64,000 nt of DNA from assembly GCF_028368935.1 (NCBI RefSeq), contig NZ_JAQNDK010000006.1, positions 62,001-126,000 on the forward strand, given 5' to 3'. The notes below the pieces were generated by a model. It ran no database searches. It was not told the DNA's origin and was given only the letters and a program-made list of their open reading frames with translations. Of the stretch, positions 45,588 to 53,508 are shown piece by piece. Each line of letters opens with the position of its first letter. The stretch's first letter is position 1. The position numbers and the translations under genes were made by a program. Origin of the DNA: Sorangium aterium. GTDB taxonomy: Bacteria; Myxococcota_A; Polyangia; Polyangiales; Polyangiaceae.

Positions 45588-47105
45588 ATGGACGTGAGAG
45601 CCGGGCCGCCCTCCCAGGATCCTGCGCGCACGGCGCTGCTGATCATCGACATGCAGAACGACTTCCTCGCGGAGGGAGGCGCGTTCTCGAAGCGGCACTG
45701 CGATCCGCGCCAGCTCGCGCAGACCGTGGCCTGGCTCGTGCGCGCGGCGCGCGCGCAGGGGCGGGTCGTCGTGTGGGTGACGTCGGTCTACGGCGAGATC
45801 GACGCGGCCCCGGACGCGCTCCGCGGGCAGACGCACACCGGCAGCGCGTGCTGCGCCCGCGGCACATGGGGCGCCGAGCTGTTCCCGGCGCTCGTCCCGG
45901 TGTGCGCCGAACGCCCCGCGGGGACCGTGGAGTGGCATGTCGAGAAGCGCTGGTATTCGGCGTTCCGCGAGACCGAGCTGCACGCCCGGCTGGAGCAGGC
46001 GGGCGTGGCCGCCGTGGTCCTGTGCGGCGTCGCGACCAACGTGTGTGTCCTCGCCGCCGCCCGCGACGCGCGCCGGCTCGGCTACGACGTCGACATCCTC
46101 GGGGACGCGACCGCGGCGGGCACCGCGGGCAAACACGCCGTGGCGCTGCGCGAGATCGAGGGCCTCGGCGGCCGGCGCCGCAGCTGGGCCGACCTCCTCT
46201 CCGACGGACCCGGGCCAGTGCACATCGCAGGTATCGGCGCGGGCGAGACGGCGCTGTGGTGCGGCGCCCTCGACGAGCGCCTCGCCGGGGAGGCGGGTGC
46301 CTTCGCCGCTGTCGAGCGCGAGGTCGCCTGGACGACGATGCGCCACCGGGGCGGCGAGGTGCCGCGCCTCGTCGCGATCCAGGGCGAGCGCTCGCCCGAC
46401 GGCGCCATGCCGCTCTATCGCCACCCGGTCGACGAGCAGCCCGATCTCTGCCCCTTCACCCCCGCCGTCGACCGCATCCGCAGGGAGGTCGAGCGCCGCG
46501 TCGGGCACCCGCTCAACCATTGCCTGCTCCAGCTCTACCGCACGGGGCGCGACTGGATCAGCGAGCACTCCGACAAGACGCTCGACCTCGTGCGCCCGTC
46601 GTTCATCGTCAATGTCTCGCTCGGACGACAGCGCACCATGGTGCTCCGGCCCAAGCGCGCCGAGGACGGGGACGCTGTCCAGAAGGTCCCTTTGCCGCAC
46701 GGCTCACTGCTCGTCATGGACCTGGAGACGAACGGCCGATTTTATCACGCCATCCGCCAGGAGGGGGACGCGGAGGGCGAGGGCGACGGCCCGACGTCGC
46801 CCTCGCGCATCTCGCTCACGTTCCGGCACATCGGCACGTTTCACGATCCGGCGACCGGGGCTGTCTGGGGCGTCGGCGCGCCCGCGTCCGATCGCGCCGA
46901 GGCCGAGGCGCGCGCCCGAGCCCGATCTGCGCTCCCCGGGCCGGAGCGCGAGGCGAAGGAGCGCGGCGAGGCAGAGCGGATGTTGCAGCTCTTCCGCGCC
47001 GAGAACATCGACCCCACCTTCGACGCCGCCGCGTACCGCCCGGGCTTCGAGGCGCTCAATTTTCGCACGCTCCGCGCGTCGCAGGAGCCTGGAGGCGACC
47101 GATGA
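45588..47105 (+). CDS. Isochorismatase-like/AlkB-like 2OG-Fe(II) oxygenase fusion
   Basis: 505 residues, two enzymes in one chain. Residues about 12-200 are a cysteine hydrolase of the isochorismatase family: Asp21 in LLIIDMQNDF, a Lys in WHVEKRWYSAF, and nucleophile Cys153 in CGVATNVCV. Residues about 225-430 are an AlkB-type dioxygenase: NHCLLQLYRTGRDWISEHSD gives the metal ligands His327 and Asp329, His387 in GRFYHAIRQ is the third, and the 2OG-binding Arg lies in SRISLTFRHI. A charged tail follows. ATG 45588 has AGGACA upstream. The stop overlaps the GST start. Possible role: removing alkyl or other damage, with the hydrolase acting on a product or cofactor. Confidence 0.85.
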   Translation: MDVRAGPPSQDPARTALLIIDMQNDFLAEGGAFSKRHCDPRQLAQTVAWLVRAARAQGRVVVWVTSVYGEIDAAPDALRGQTHTGSACCARGTWGAELFPALVPVCAERPAGTVEWHVEKRWYSAFRETELHARLEQAGVAAVVLCGVATNVCVLAAARDARRLGYDVDILGDATAAGTAGKHAVALREIEGLGGRRRSWADLLSDGPGPVHIAGIGAGETALWCGALDERLAGEAGAFAAVEREVAWTTMRHRGGEVPRLVAIQGERSPDGAMPLYRHPVDEQPDLCPFTPAVDRIRREVERRVGHPLNHCLLQLYRTGRDWISEHSDKTLDLVRPSFIVNVSLGRQRTMVLRPKRAEDGDAVQKVPLPHGSLLVMDLETNGRFYHAIRQEGDAEGEGDGPTSPSRISLTFRHIGTFHDPATGAVWGVGAPASDRAEAEARARARSALPGPEREAKERGEAERMLQLFRAENIDPTFDAAAYRPGFEALNFRTLRASQEPGGDR

Positions 47106-47806
47106 GCGCGCAGCGCGCGGTGTATTTCGTGAACGGCTCGATCTCGAGCTGGCGCGTCCTGATGGCGGTTCACGAGAAGGGCCTCGCCTTCGAGCCACGC
47201 CGCCTGCGCGTGATGCGGGAGCCCCGGGAGACGCGCACCCCGGAGTTCCTGGCCCTCAACCCGCGGGGCCAGGCCCCGGTGCTCGTCGAGCCCGACGGCA
47301 CCGTCATGAACGAGTCGCTGGCGATCCTGACGTACCTCGAGCTGCGGTATCCCGAACCCCCGCTCCTCCCGCCGCTCGCCGAGCCCGGCGCGCTCGCCCG
47401 CGCGCTCGCCTTCGCGCAGGAGTCCGAGGCCACGGCGTGCGTCTACGACCCGCTGGAGAGCCTCTTCGAGGCCGGCGCGGCAGCCATCTCGCCGGACCGG
47501 CGGGCGGCCATCCTGGGCGCGCTCTCGGGCGTGGAGCGGGAGCTCGCGCTGTGGGATGCGCGGGCGCAGGAGACACGGTTCATCGCGTCGGACGCCTTCA
47601 CGCTCGCGGACTGCGCGTTCTACCCCGTGCTCGCCTACATGCAGCGGCGCGGGCTGTCGCTCGCCGGCTATCCAGCGCTCGACGCCTACGAGCGCAGCGT
47701 GCGGGGTCGCCCCTCGGCGGTGGCCTCGTATCCCGAGGGCTGGTCCCACGACCGGGCGCGCCCCGACCTGTTCGCGCAGGCGCGGGCGCTCGCCGCTGCG
47801 ACGTAG
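47102..47806 (+). CDS. Glutathione S-transferase family protein
   Basis: 234 residues. The thioredoxin-fold domain starts AVYFVNGSISSWRVLMAVHE, with NPRGQAPVLVEPDGTVMNES giving the cis-Pro loop and the following E-S that binds glutathione. The C-terminal helical domain contains SDAFTLADCAFYPVLAYMQR, the N-capping-box Asp motif. Closest in style to maleylacetoacetate-isomerase-like or beta-class GSTs. Its ATG overlaps the TGA of the fusion gene, so the two are translationally coupled, suggesting a shared detoxification task. Confidence 0.88.
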   Translation: MSAQRAVYFVNGSISSWRVLMAVHEKGLAFEPRRLRVMREPRETRTPEFLALNPRGQAPVLVEPDGTVMNESLAILTYLELRYPEPPLLPPLAEPGALARALAFAQESEATACVYDPLESLFEAGAAAISPDRRAAILGALSGVERELALWDARAQETRFIASDAFTLADCAFYPVLAYMQRRGLSLAGYPALDAYERSVRGRPSAVASYPEGWSHDRARPDLFAQARALAAAT

Positions 47807-47917
47807 CGCGGCCGCCCCGCCGGCCGTGGGGTGAACGCGGCCCGCTCGATGCGTGGACAGGTCGTCGAGCGCGCCGCCCTCGCGCACGGGCTCGAGCTCA
47901 CGAATCTGTGATTCAAG

Positions 47918-48310
47918 GTGATTGATCACGTTCGCCGGAACAATGCCTCGAACGCCGTCAAGCTCCCGATCGACACGCACGCCCTGATCGCGAGGATGGC
48001 GCCGCGCGGCCTGCTCGTCCTCGAGAACCCGCACCAGGCTCAGATGGGCACCCCCGCGGGTCATACAGCCACGGTGGCCGGAGCAGCGGCCTACAAGGCG
48101 CTGGGCGTGGAGAAGAACGTCAGCTACCACTCGAAGGTCGCCGAAACGGCGCATTGCTCGTACAAGAACGAATACACCGATCTCCTCGTGAAGACTATTT
48201 CGAAATTTCTGAAGCACGAGGGGGAGGCGCCAGGGGAATTCGTCGTGGGCTCGGGCGGCTCGCTCAGCACGGCGGACTGGGTGGACTGGGAAGCTCCAAC
48301 GCTGGAATGA
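47918..48310 (+). pseudogene. Glucuronoyl-esterase (CE15)-like C-terminal remnant
   Basis: 130 codons: PIDTHALIARMAPRGLLVLE, NPHQAQMGTPAGHTATVAGA, and AETAHCSYKNEYTDLLVKTI, ending in ADWVDWEAPTLE. This looks like the last third of a CE15/cellulose-associated esterase, in which the His of TAHCSY would be catalytic. The nucleophile Ser region and signal peptide are missing, and the sequence just upstream does not continue it in any frame. It is therefore probably a 5'-deleted relic of a plant-wall enzyme. The family call is from memory of the pattern. Confidence 0.55.
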
Positions 48311-48696
48311 TGGCGCCGTTCGGAGGGCACAAGGCCCGGACCGACCCGATGGCGCCGAAGCGCGGAGCGGGCTGTCAGACACCGCCTCAGCCCATCTGAA
48401 TTCTCCCACGGCGTGACCTGGGCGGCGCCCGGCACCGCAAACGCGTGAATCCGATGAATTCACGGGGCTTGAGCCGGCGCGGTCGTCGCGAGGGATAGCT
48501 CACCGGAGCGCGCCTGCGCTCTGACGCCGTTGTCATGGAGCAGGCTGGAGCGGCGCGTGGATGCGCGCTCCCGCCAGACGAAGTGCGCGTCGAGGCGTTG
48601 GCACTGAAGCTGCACCTCTCCGCGGCAGGATGCGGGGCGAGGACGTGTCGCGATCCTGCGCGACCCGTCCGCTCAGGCGTTCGAAGGAGTGACGGC
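48311..48696. other. Gap upstream of the VWA lipoprotein gene
   Basis: 386 bases that should hold the promoter of the VWA gene. Open frames here are unconvincing. No clear motif was found. Confidence 0.4.
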
Positions 48697-50175
48697 ATGA
48701 ATCGACTCTTTGGGTTCATCATGACGGCCGCGTCGAGCATCGCGGTTGTCGGCTGCGGAAACGACATGGTTTCGGGCTACGCTGGCGATTTCGGCGCGAC
48801 GCCCGGGGGCGTGAAGGATATGGGCTTCGCGCGAGGCCTCGTCGAGAACGGCAGGGTGCCGCCGCCCGAGGCGTTCGTCGTCGAGGCGATGTTCTCGGAG
48901 CACGATTTGCCGCTCGAGGGCGCGCCGTGCGCGACGCTCCTCTGCGTGCGCGCCGCGATGGGGATAGCCCCGGACGCGCAGGGCGAGAGCGCCGCGTGGG
49001 TACAGGTCGGCATGTCGTCGACGATCGATCCCGAGACCTTCAAGCGGCCGTCGATGGCGATCGTCGCGACGGTCGACGTATCCGGCTCGATGTCGTGGAG
49101 CTACGGCGATGGCGATGGCGGGATGCCCGCCGCGATAGCGCACTCGCTCCTCTGGAACGTGGCGAGCCACCTCGACGCCGACGATCGCTTCGCGCTCGTC
49201 ACGTATGGCTCGTTGGTCGCCACGCGGCTCGACTGGACGCGAGGGAACGACCCCGAGATCAAGGAGGCCATAGGCGAGCTCTCGGAGGGCGGCTCCACCA
49301 ACATGGAGGCGGGCCTCCTTCAGGCGTACGAGCTCGCGCGCGAGGCGAAGGGCACGGCCGACGAGGTCCGCGTCATGCTCTTCACCGACGTTCAGCCGAA
49401 CGTGGGGGCCACCGGCGGCAGCGAGTTCGAGCGCCTGGTCGCGAAGGGCGCGGACGACGGCATCGGGATCAGCGTCTTCGGCCTGGGCCTGGGGCTCGGC
49501 GCCGAGGTCATGAACCGGATGTCGCACCTGCGCGGGGCCAACGCCTTCAGCCTGATGAACGCCGACGACGTGGGCCTCTTCATGCAAGACAACTGGCCGT
49601 GGATGGCGACGCCGATCGCCCATGATCTCAGCCTCGTCGCGACCCCTTCGCCGGGCCTCTCTCTCACGCACGCCTATGGCTTCCCCACGGGGGAGGCCGG
49701 CGCGACGTCGATCGCCTCGCTCGACGTGGCGAGCGTGTTTCTCAGCAAGCGCAAGGGGGCGCTGCTCCTTTCCCTCACGCCGGCGTCGCCAGAGGAGATC
49801 GCTGGGTCGGAGGTGGAGATCGCGCTCAATTACGTCGACCGCTCGGGAGAGCCGGTCACGAGCTCCCTCTCGGCGCGCTATGACGGCGAGGCGCTCGACG
49901 AGCGCGGCGTGGTGATGCCGCAGGCGAGCGTCGACAAGACGGTCGCGCTCGCGCTCCTCGTGCAGGCGATGCACGACGCGGCGCAAGAGTACGGCTCGGA
50001 CCACGCCGCGGCGATTGCCACCCTGGAGCCCGCGCTCGCGCGCTTCGCGGCCGACGCGGCGGCGATAGGAGACGTCGGCATCGACGAGGAGGCGGCGTTC
50101 TGGCCCGCGCTCCTGGACCTCATGAAGGCGGACGCCCCGCGAGGAGACTTTTATGGTGATCTCAGCGGCAACTGA
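48697..50175 (+). CDS. VWA-domain lipoprotein
   Basis: 492 residues; GAAGGAGT precedes ATG 48697. Lipobox VVGC. The von Willebrand A domain has a complete MIDAS: DVSGSMS (Asp127), the Thr in EGGSTNMEAG and Asp in LFTDVQPN, so it should bind a metal and a protein ligand outside the cytosol. The second half, with beta-rich HDLSLVATPSPGLSLTHAYG and EVEIALNYVDRSGEPV, resembles the C-terminal part of YfbK-like VWA proteins. The last 23 bases overlap the next gene in another frame, which suggests coexpression. Confidence 0.88.
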   Translation: MNRLFGFIMTAASSIAVVGCGNDMVSGYAGDFGATPGGVKDMGFARGLVENGRVPPPEAFVVEAMFSEHDLPLEGAPCATLLCVRAAMGIAPDAQGESAAWVQVGMSSTIDPETFKRPSMAIVATVDVSGSMSWSYGDGDGGMPAAIAHSLLWNVASHLDADDRFALVTYGSLVATRLDWTRGNDPEIKEAIGELSEGGSTNMEAGLLQAYELAREAKGTADEVRVMLFTDVQPNVGATGGSEFERLVAKGADDGIGISVFGLGLGLGAEVMNRMSHLRGANAFSLMNADDVGLFMQDNWPWMATPIAHDLSLVATPSPGLSLTHAYGFPTGEAGATSIASLDVASVFLSKRKGALLLSLTPASPEEIAGSEVEIALNYVDRSGEPVTSSLSARYDGEALDERGVVMPQASVDKTVALALLVQAMHDAAQEYGSDHAAAIATLEPALARFAADAAAIGDVGIDEEAAFWPALLDLMKADAPRGDFYGDLSGN

Positions 50176-50401
50176 CCCTCTCCGGAGGCTCGTGATCGTC
50201 CTCGGCTGCGCGCTCGTCACGGCGTGCGGCGCCTCCCCGGATCGAGACGGCGACGGGTTCGACGCGTCGGATGACTGCAACGACGCGAACGCCGAGGTGC
50301 ACCCGGACGCCGCCGAGATCTGCGACGACGGCATTGATAACGACTGCGATCTCATGGTCGACGTCGCCGACGCGGCCTGCTCCGGCGGATCGGGCGCGTG
50401 A
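50153..50401 (+). CDS. Small MopE-motif lipoprotein
   Basis: 82 residues. A signal peptide (LVIVLGCALVTAC) ends in lipobox VTAC. The mature protein is essentially one metal-binding motif: DRDGDGFDASDDCNDANAEV with EICDDGIDNDCD, the Asp-rich pattern shared with MopE-type and thrombospondin-type-3 calcium sites. It overlaps the VWA lipoprotein gene by 23 bases. Both being lipoproteins, they may act together at the surface. Confidence 0.75.
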   Translation: MVISAATDPLRRLVIVLGCALVTACGASPDRDGDGFDASDDCNDANAEVHPDAAEICDDGIDNDCDLMVDVADAACSGGSGA

Positions 50402-50429
50402 GCCAGGCGCCGAGCGAGCGAGCCCGATC

Positions 50430-50467
50430 CCAGCGCCCCGGACGTGTCACGCCGGGCGGGGCGCTGG
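50430..50467. terminator. Candidate bidirectional terminator hairpin
   Basis: CCAGCGCCCC (50430-50439) pairs perfectly with GGGGCGCTGG (50458-50467), loop 18 bases. It lies at the junction of two convergent genes and overlaps the last codons of the CPBP gene. No T run. Confidence 0.45.
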
Positions 50468-51244
50468 CTGCGCCGTGGCGGCGCTTCGCGTCTGTACCTG
50501 CATCCGCCGCGCGGTGATCACCGCGGCCACGAGCGCGACGATCGTCGTGACCAGGAGCGGCGCGGCGCCGTCGCCGGACATGTGCGCGCGAGAGACGTTG
50601 TCGAAGTGGATGCCCAGGTGCGCCGCCCACGCGACGAGCACGCTGCCGCCGGAGCGGAGGTGCAGCGCCGTCATCAGCACGCTGAGCGACGTGATGAACA
50701 GGAGGCTGAGCGGCCACGACCACCACGGGACGCCCGGCAGGCACATGGCGGGCAGGTGCCAGAACGTCCATGCGACGCCGAGGACGAGGCTGGCGCGCAC
50801 GGGTCCTTGCGCCGGAAGGAGCCGCCGGAGGGCATAGCCGCGCCATCCCAGCTCCTCACCCAGCGGGGCGAGGACGGCGATCCCTCGGTGTTCCGGTGTG
50901 ACAGGCATATAGAGGAGCGTCGCCGGCAGGCTCCCGCCGGCGAGCGCCAGCAGCGCGAGGCCGAGGAGGTGCAGCGCCGCCGGCATGCACAGCGCGAGCG
51001 GCGCGTAGCCCCAGCCCGTCGGGGCGCGGTTGGGTGACAGGAGCCCGGAGAGCCCCGCTCGGCCGCCCTCCTTCCAGGCGCACACCGCGGCCGCGAGCGA
51101 GGGGCCGACGGCGCCGAGCACGAGCGGCGCCATGGCGACGCCGGGAGGGATGTCGGCGCCCCACTGCTGGAGCAGCAGGGGCAGCTGGCAGAGCCATGTG
51201 ATGGCGTAGGCGAGGAGGAAGAACCGGGCCACCGGACGAGGCAT
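50447..51244 (-). CDS. CPBP-family intramembrane metalloprotease
   Basis: 265 residues with about seven hydrophobic helices. Motif 1 is EELGWRGYALRRLL (EExxxR), motif 2 is WTFWHLPA with the metal-binding His, and motif 3 is AAHLGIHFDN. These are the three signatures of CAAX prenyl endopeptidase/Rce1-like CPBP proteases, which lie in the inner membrane. Such proteins in bacteria process peptides or give immunity to bacteriocins. The start at 51244 lacks a strong ribosome site. The alpha/beta hydrolase gene ends 44 bases upstream on the same strand, so they may form an operon. Confidence 0.88.
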   Translation of the reverse strand: MPRPVARFFLLAYAITWLCQLPLLLQQWGADIPPGVAMAPLVLGAVGPSLAAAVCAWKEGGRAGLSGLLSPNRAPTGWGYAPLALCMPAALHLLGLALLALAGGSLPATLLYMPVTPEHRGIAVLAPLGEELGWRGYALRRLLPAQGPVRASLVLGVAWTFWHLPAMCLPGVPWWSWPLSLLFITSLSVLMTALHLRSGGSVLVAWAAHLGIHFDNVSRAHMSGDGAAPLLVTTIVALVAAVITARRMQVQTRSAATAQPAPRPA

Positions 51245-51288
51245 GGACCGGCGGGACAGCGGCGCGCGCAGGATGTTCCGCGTGGGGC

Positions 51289-52167
51289 TCACCTCCCGCG
51301 CGTGCGTCCCAGCAGCGAGCGCAGGATCGCCTCCGCATGCGTCCACAGCAGCGACCCTCCCGCCTCCGGGAGCACGCGCCGCTCTGCCGCGCGCAGCCGC
51401 CCGGCGAGCGACGCACCGAAGTCCGGCGAGTGCACCGTGCTCGTGTCCCGCGCGCCGTACCACAGGTCGACCGGCGCGCGGATGCTCCCTGGGTCGAACG
51501 GCCACGGGCTCATCGTCAGCACCGTGTCGCGCGCATAGCCGGCCGGCCCCTGCGAGAACGCCTCATCCATCGCGCGCCGGTAAACGCGCTCGAACACCGG
51601 GGCGGTGTACACCGCGCGGTCGACGTCCGCGAGCGTCGGAATGACGAAGCTCCACATCGCCTCGGCGCTGAACCCGGCGAAGAACGCCTCCGCGCGCCCA
51701 GGGTCGGTCGCCACGAGCTCCACGAGCCGCCGCACGTCCGGCGCCAGCGCATCGGCGAACACCGGATTCGCCAGCTCATCGGTCCCGGCGACCACGGCCA
51801 CGCCAGCCACGACGCCGGCCGCCGCGCAGGCCAGGGCGAACGGCGCGCCCGCCGAGAACCCGACGGCCGCCACGCCGGACAGCTGCCGCGCCTCGAGGAA
51901 GCGCCGTATGTCCTGCGCCCAGTCGCCGAGCGTGCGGTCCGGGGCCTGGTCCGACGCCCCGAGCCCCGGGCGATCCACGGAGATCAGCCGCACGCCGAGC
52001 CCGCCGACGATGTCGCCCCCGAACCCCATCGACCGGCTCGTGGCGCCGCCGGGGCAGAGCAGCACCGGGATGCCGTCCTCCGGTCCCCACTCCGCCCAGC
52101 CCAGCCGCCGGCCGTCTGGAAGCGCCGTCTTCCCGAGCCGGACCGGCTCCACCACGCCGCTGATCAT
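51289..52167 (-). CDS. Alpha/beta hydrolase
   Basis: 292 residues. Oxyanion region VLLCPGGATSRSMG, a strand VRLISVDRPGLGASDQAP typical of the family, nucleophile elbow GFSAGAP, acid Asp in WYGARDTSTVHSP and catalytic His in GGSLLWTHAEA. A lid of about 90 residues (FADALAPDVRRLVELVATDP onward) lies between. No signal peptide, so cytosolic. The ATG at 52167 is the first before the conserved domain. The substrate is unknown. First of two minus-strand genes, with the CPBP protease next. Confidence 0.85.
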   Translation of the reverse strand: MISGVVEPVRLGKTALPDGRRLGWAEWGPEDGIPVLLCPGGATSRSMGFGGDIVGGLGVRLISVDRPGLGASDQAPDRTLGDWAQDIRRFLEARQLSGVAAVGFSAGAPFALACAAAGVVAGVAVVAGTDELANPVFADALAPDVRRLVELVATDPGRAEAFFAGFSAEAMWSFVIPTLADVDRAVYTAPVFERVYRRAMDEAFSQGPAGYARDTVLTMSPWPFDPGSIRAPVDLWYGARDTSTVHSPDFGASLAGRLRAAERRVLPEAGGSLLWTHAEAILRSLLGRTRGR

Positions 52168-52441
52168 GGCCCCAAGGTAGTTGACCTGCTCCGAGGATGC
52201 CAGATGCTCCGTGCGTGTCGGGAAGGCGCCGAGACCGACCGGGGCCAGGACAGTGTACCAGGGAGCACACGTGTACGAGCTGCGCAGTTCCGCATGGAGC
52301 TGCCACGGACTCCCGTGGTACGGTGCTGTTGCCAGGGGGTGAGTGGGGTGAACCTGTGATCGAGCCCGCACCGGCCTTCGGCGCGCAAGTGCCCATGGAT
52401 CAACCGCTCGACGGCGCGCCGGCCGGGGAAGGGGACAGGCC

Positions 52442-53413
52442 ATGATCGCGGTCGCCGAGCCGGGCACGCGCACGCTCAGCGACGACGAGTTCGTCCTGTT
52501 CCAGAGGCTCGTCAAGCGCCTCTCGGGCATCTCGCTGGGCCCGCAGAAGAAGCCGCTCCTGCTCTGCCGGCTCGGGCCCCGGCTCCGCGTGCTCGGCCTC
52601 CGCAGCTTCGGCGAGTACTACCGCCGGGTGACCGCGGCGGGCGGCGAGGACGAGCTCGTGCACATGCTCGACTGCATCTGCACCAACGAGACCCATTTCT
52701 TCCGGGAACGCGAGCAGTTCGCGCTCCTCGAGCGCGAGATCCTCCCGGCGTGGGAGAAGAGCGCGGGGCACGGCGCGCCGGACCGCGGAGCGCCCCGCGC
52801 GCGCGTCCGCCGCCCGCTGCGCGCGTGGAGCGCGGCCTGCTCGACCGGGGAAGAGCCTTACTCGATAGCGATGACGCTGCTCGACAGCCTGTCCTCCTCC
52901 GACGGCGGCGGCGCCGCGGGACGGGCGCCTCGCTGGGCAGGCGGCGCGCCGGCGGGCGTTCCGGGGATCGGCGTCCTGGCGACGGACCTGTCCGTCCGTG
53001 CGCTCGAGCAGGCGCGGCGCGCGGTGTGGCCGATCGAGCGGGCCTCGGAGATCCCGGACGAGCGCCTGCGCGCCTACATGCTCCGCGGGACGGGCGCAAG
53101 CGCGGGCCTGATGAAGGCCGGGCCGGAGCTGCGCCAGATCGTCACCTTCCGGCGCTTCAACCTGCTCGACGCGGCGCCCGAGCGATTCGGCCTGTTCGAT
53201 CTGATCTTCTGCCGGAACGTCTTCATCTACTTCGACGCCGTGACGAAGGCGGAGATCGTGGCGAAGCTCATCGCCAGCCTCGCGCCCGGAGGGTACCTGT
53301 TCCTCGGCCACGCCGAGGGCCTTCACGGGACAGACCCCCGCGTGCGATGCATCGCGCCATCCGTTTATCGGCTCGAGCCTCTGGCAGGGCTCAAGGGAAG
53401 CCGGAACCAGTAG
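52442..53413 (+). CDS. cheR: Chemoreceptor methyltransferase CheR
   Basis: 323 residues with AAGGGGA before the ATG. The N-terminal helical domain has RLVKRLSGISLGPQKK; DCICTNETHFFREREQF follows. SAM binding is AWSAACSTGEEPYSIAM, and FDLIFCRNVFIYFD is the family signature near the C-terminus, with LAPGGYLFLGHAEGL. Loops after positions 105 and 148 carry Gly/Ala/Arg-rich insertions not found in E. coli CheR. It methylates Glu residues of MCPs, probably including the receptor of the operon at 39.5-45.2 kb. Confidence 0.93.
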   Translation: MIAVAEPGTRTLSDDEFVLFQRLVKRLSGISLGPQKKPLLLCRLGPRLRVLGLRSFGEYYRRVTAAGGEDELVHMLDCICTNETHFFREREQFALLEREILPAWEKSAGHGAPDRGAPRARVRRPLRAWSAACSTGEEPYSIAMTLLDSLSSSDGGGAAGRAPRWAGGAPAGVPGIGVLATDLSVRALEQARRAVWPIERASEIPDERLRAYMLRGTGASAGLMKAGPELRQIVTFRRFNLLDAAPERFGLFDLIFCRNVFIYFDAVTKAEIVAKLIASLAPGGYLFLGHAEGLHGTDPRVRCIAPSVYRLEPLAGLKGSRNQ

Positions 53414-53508
53414 CGCTCCTCCGGGGAGCTGCTCCTGAACAGAAGCCCGTCCGACGGAGCCTCTCTCGAGGTGACACGCGACGCTGCTCGGCGGTGCGCG
53501 GTGCGCGG

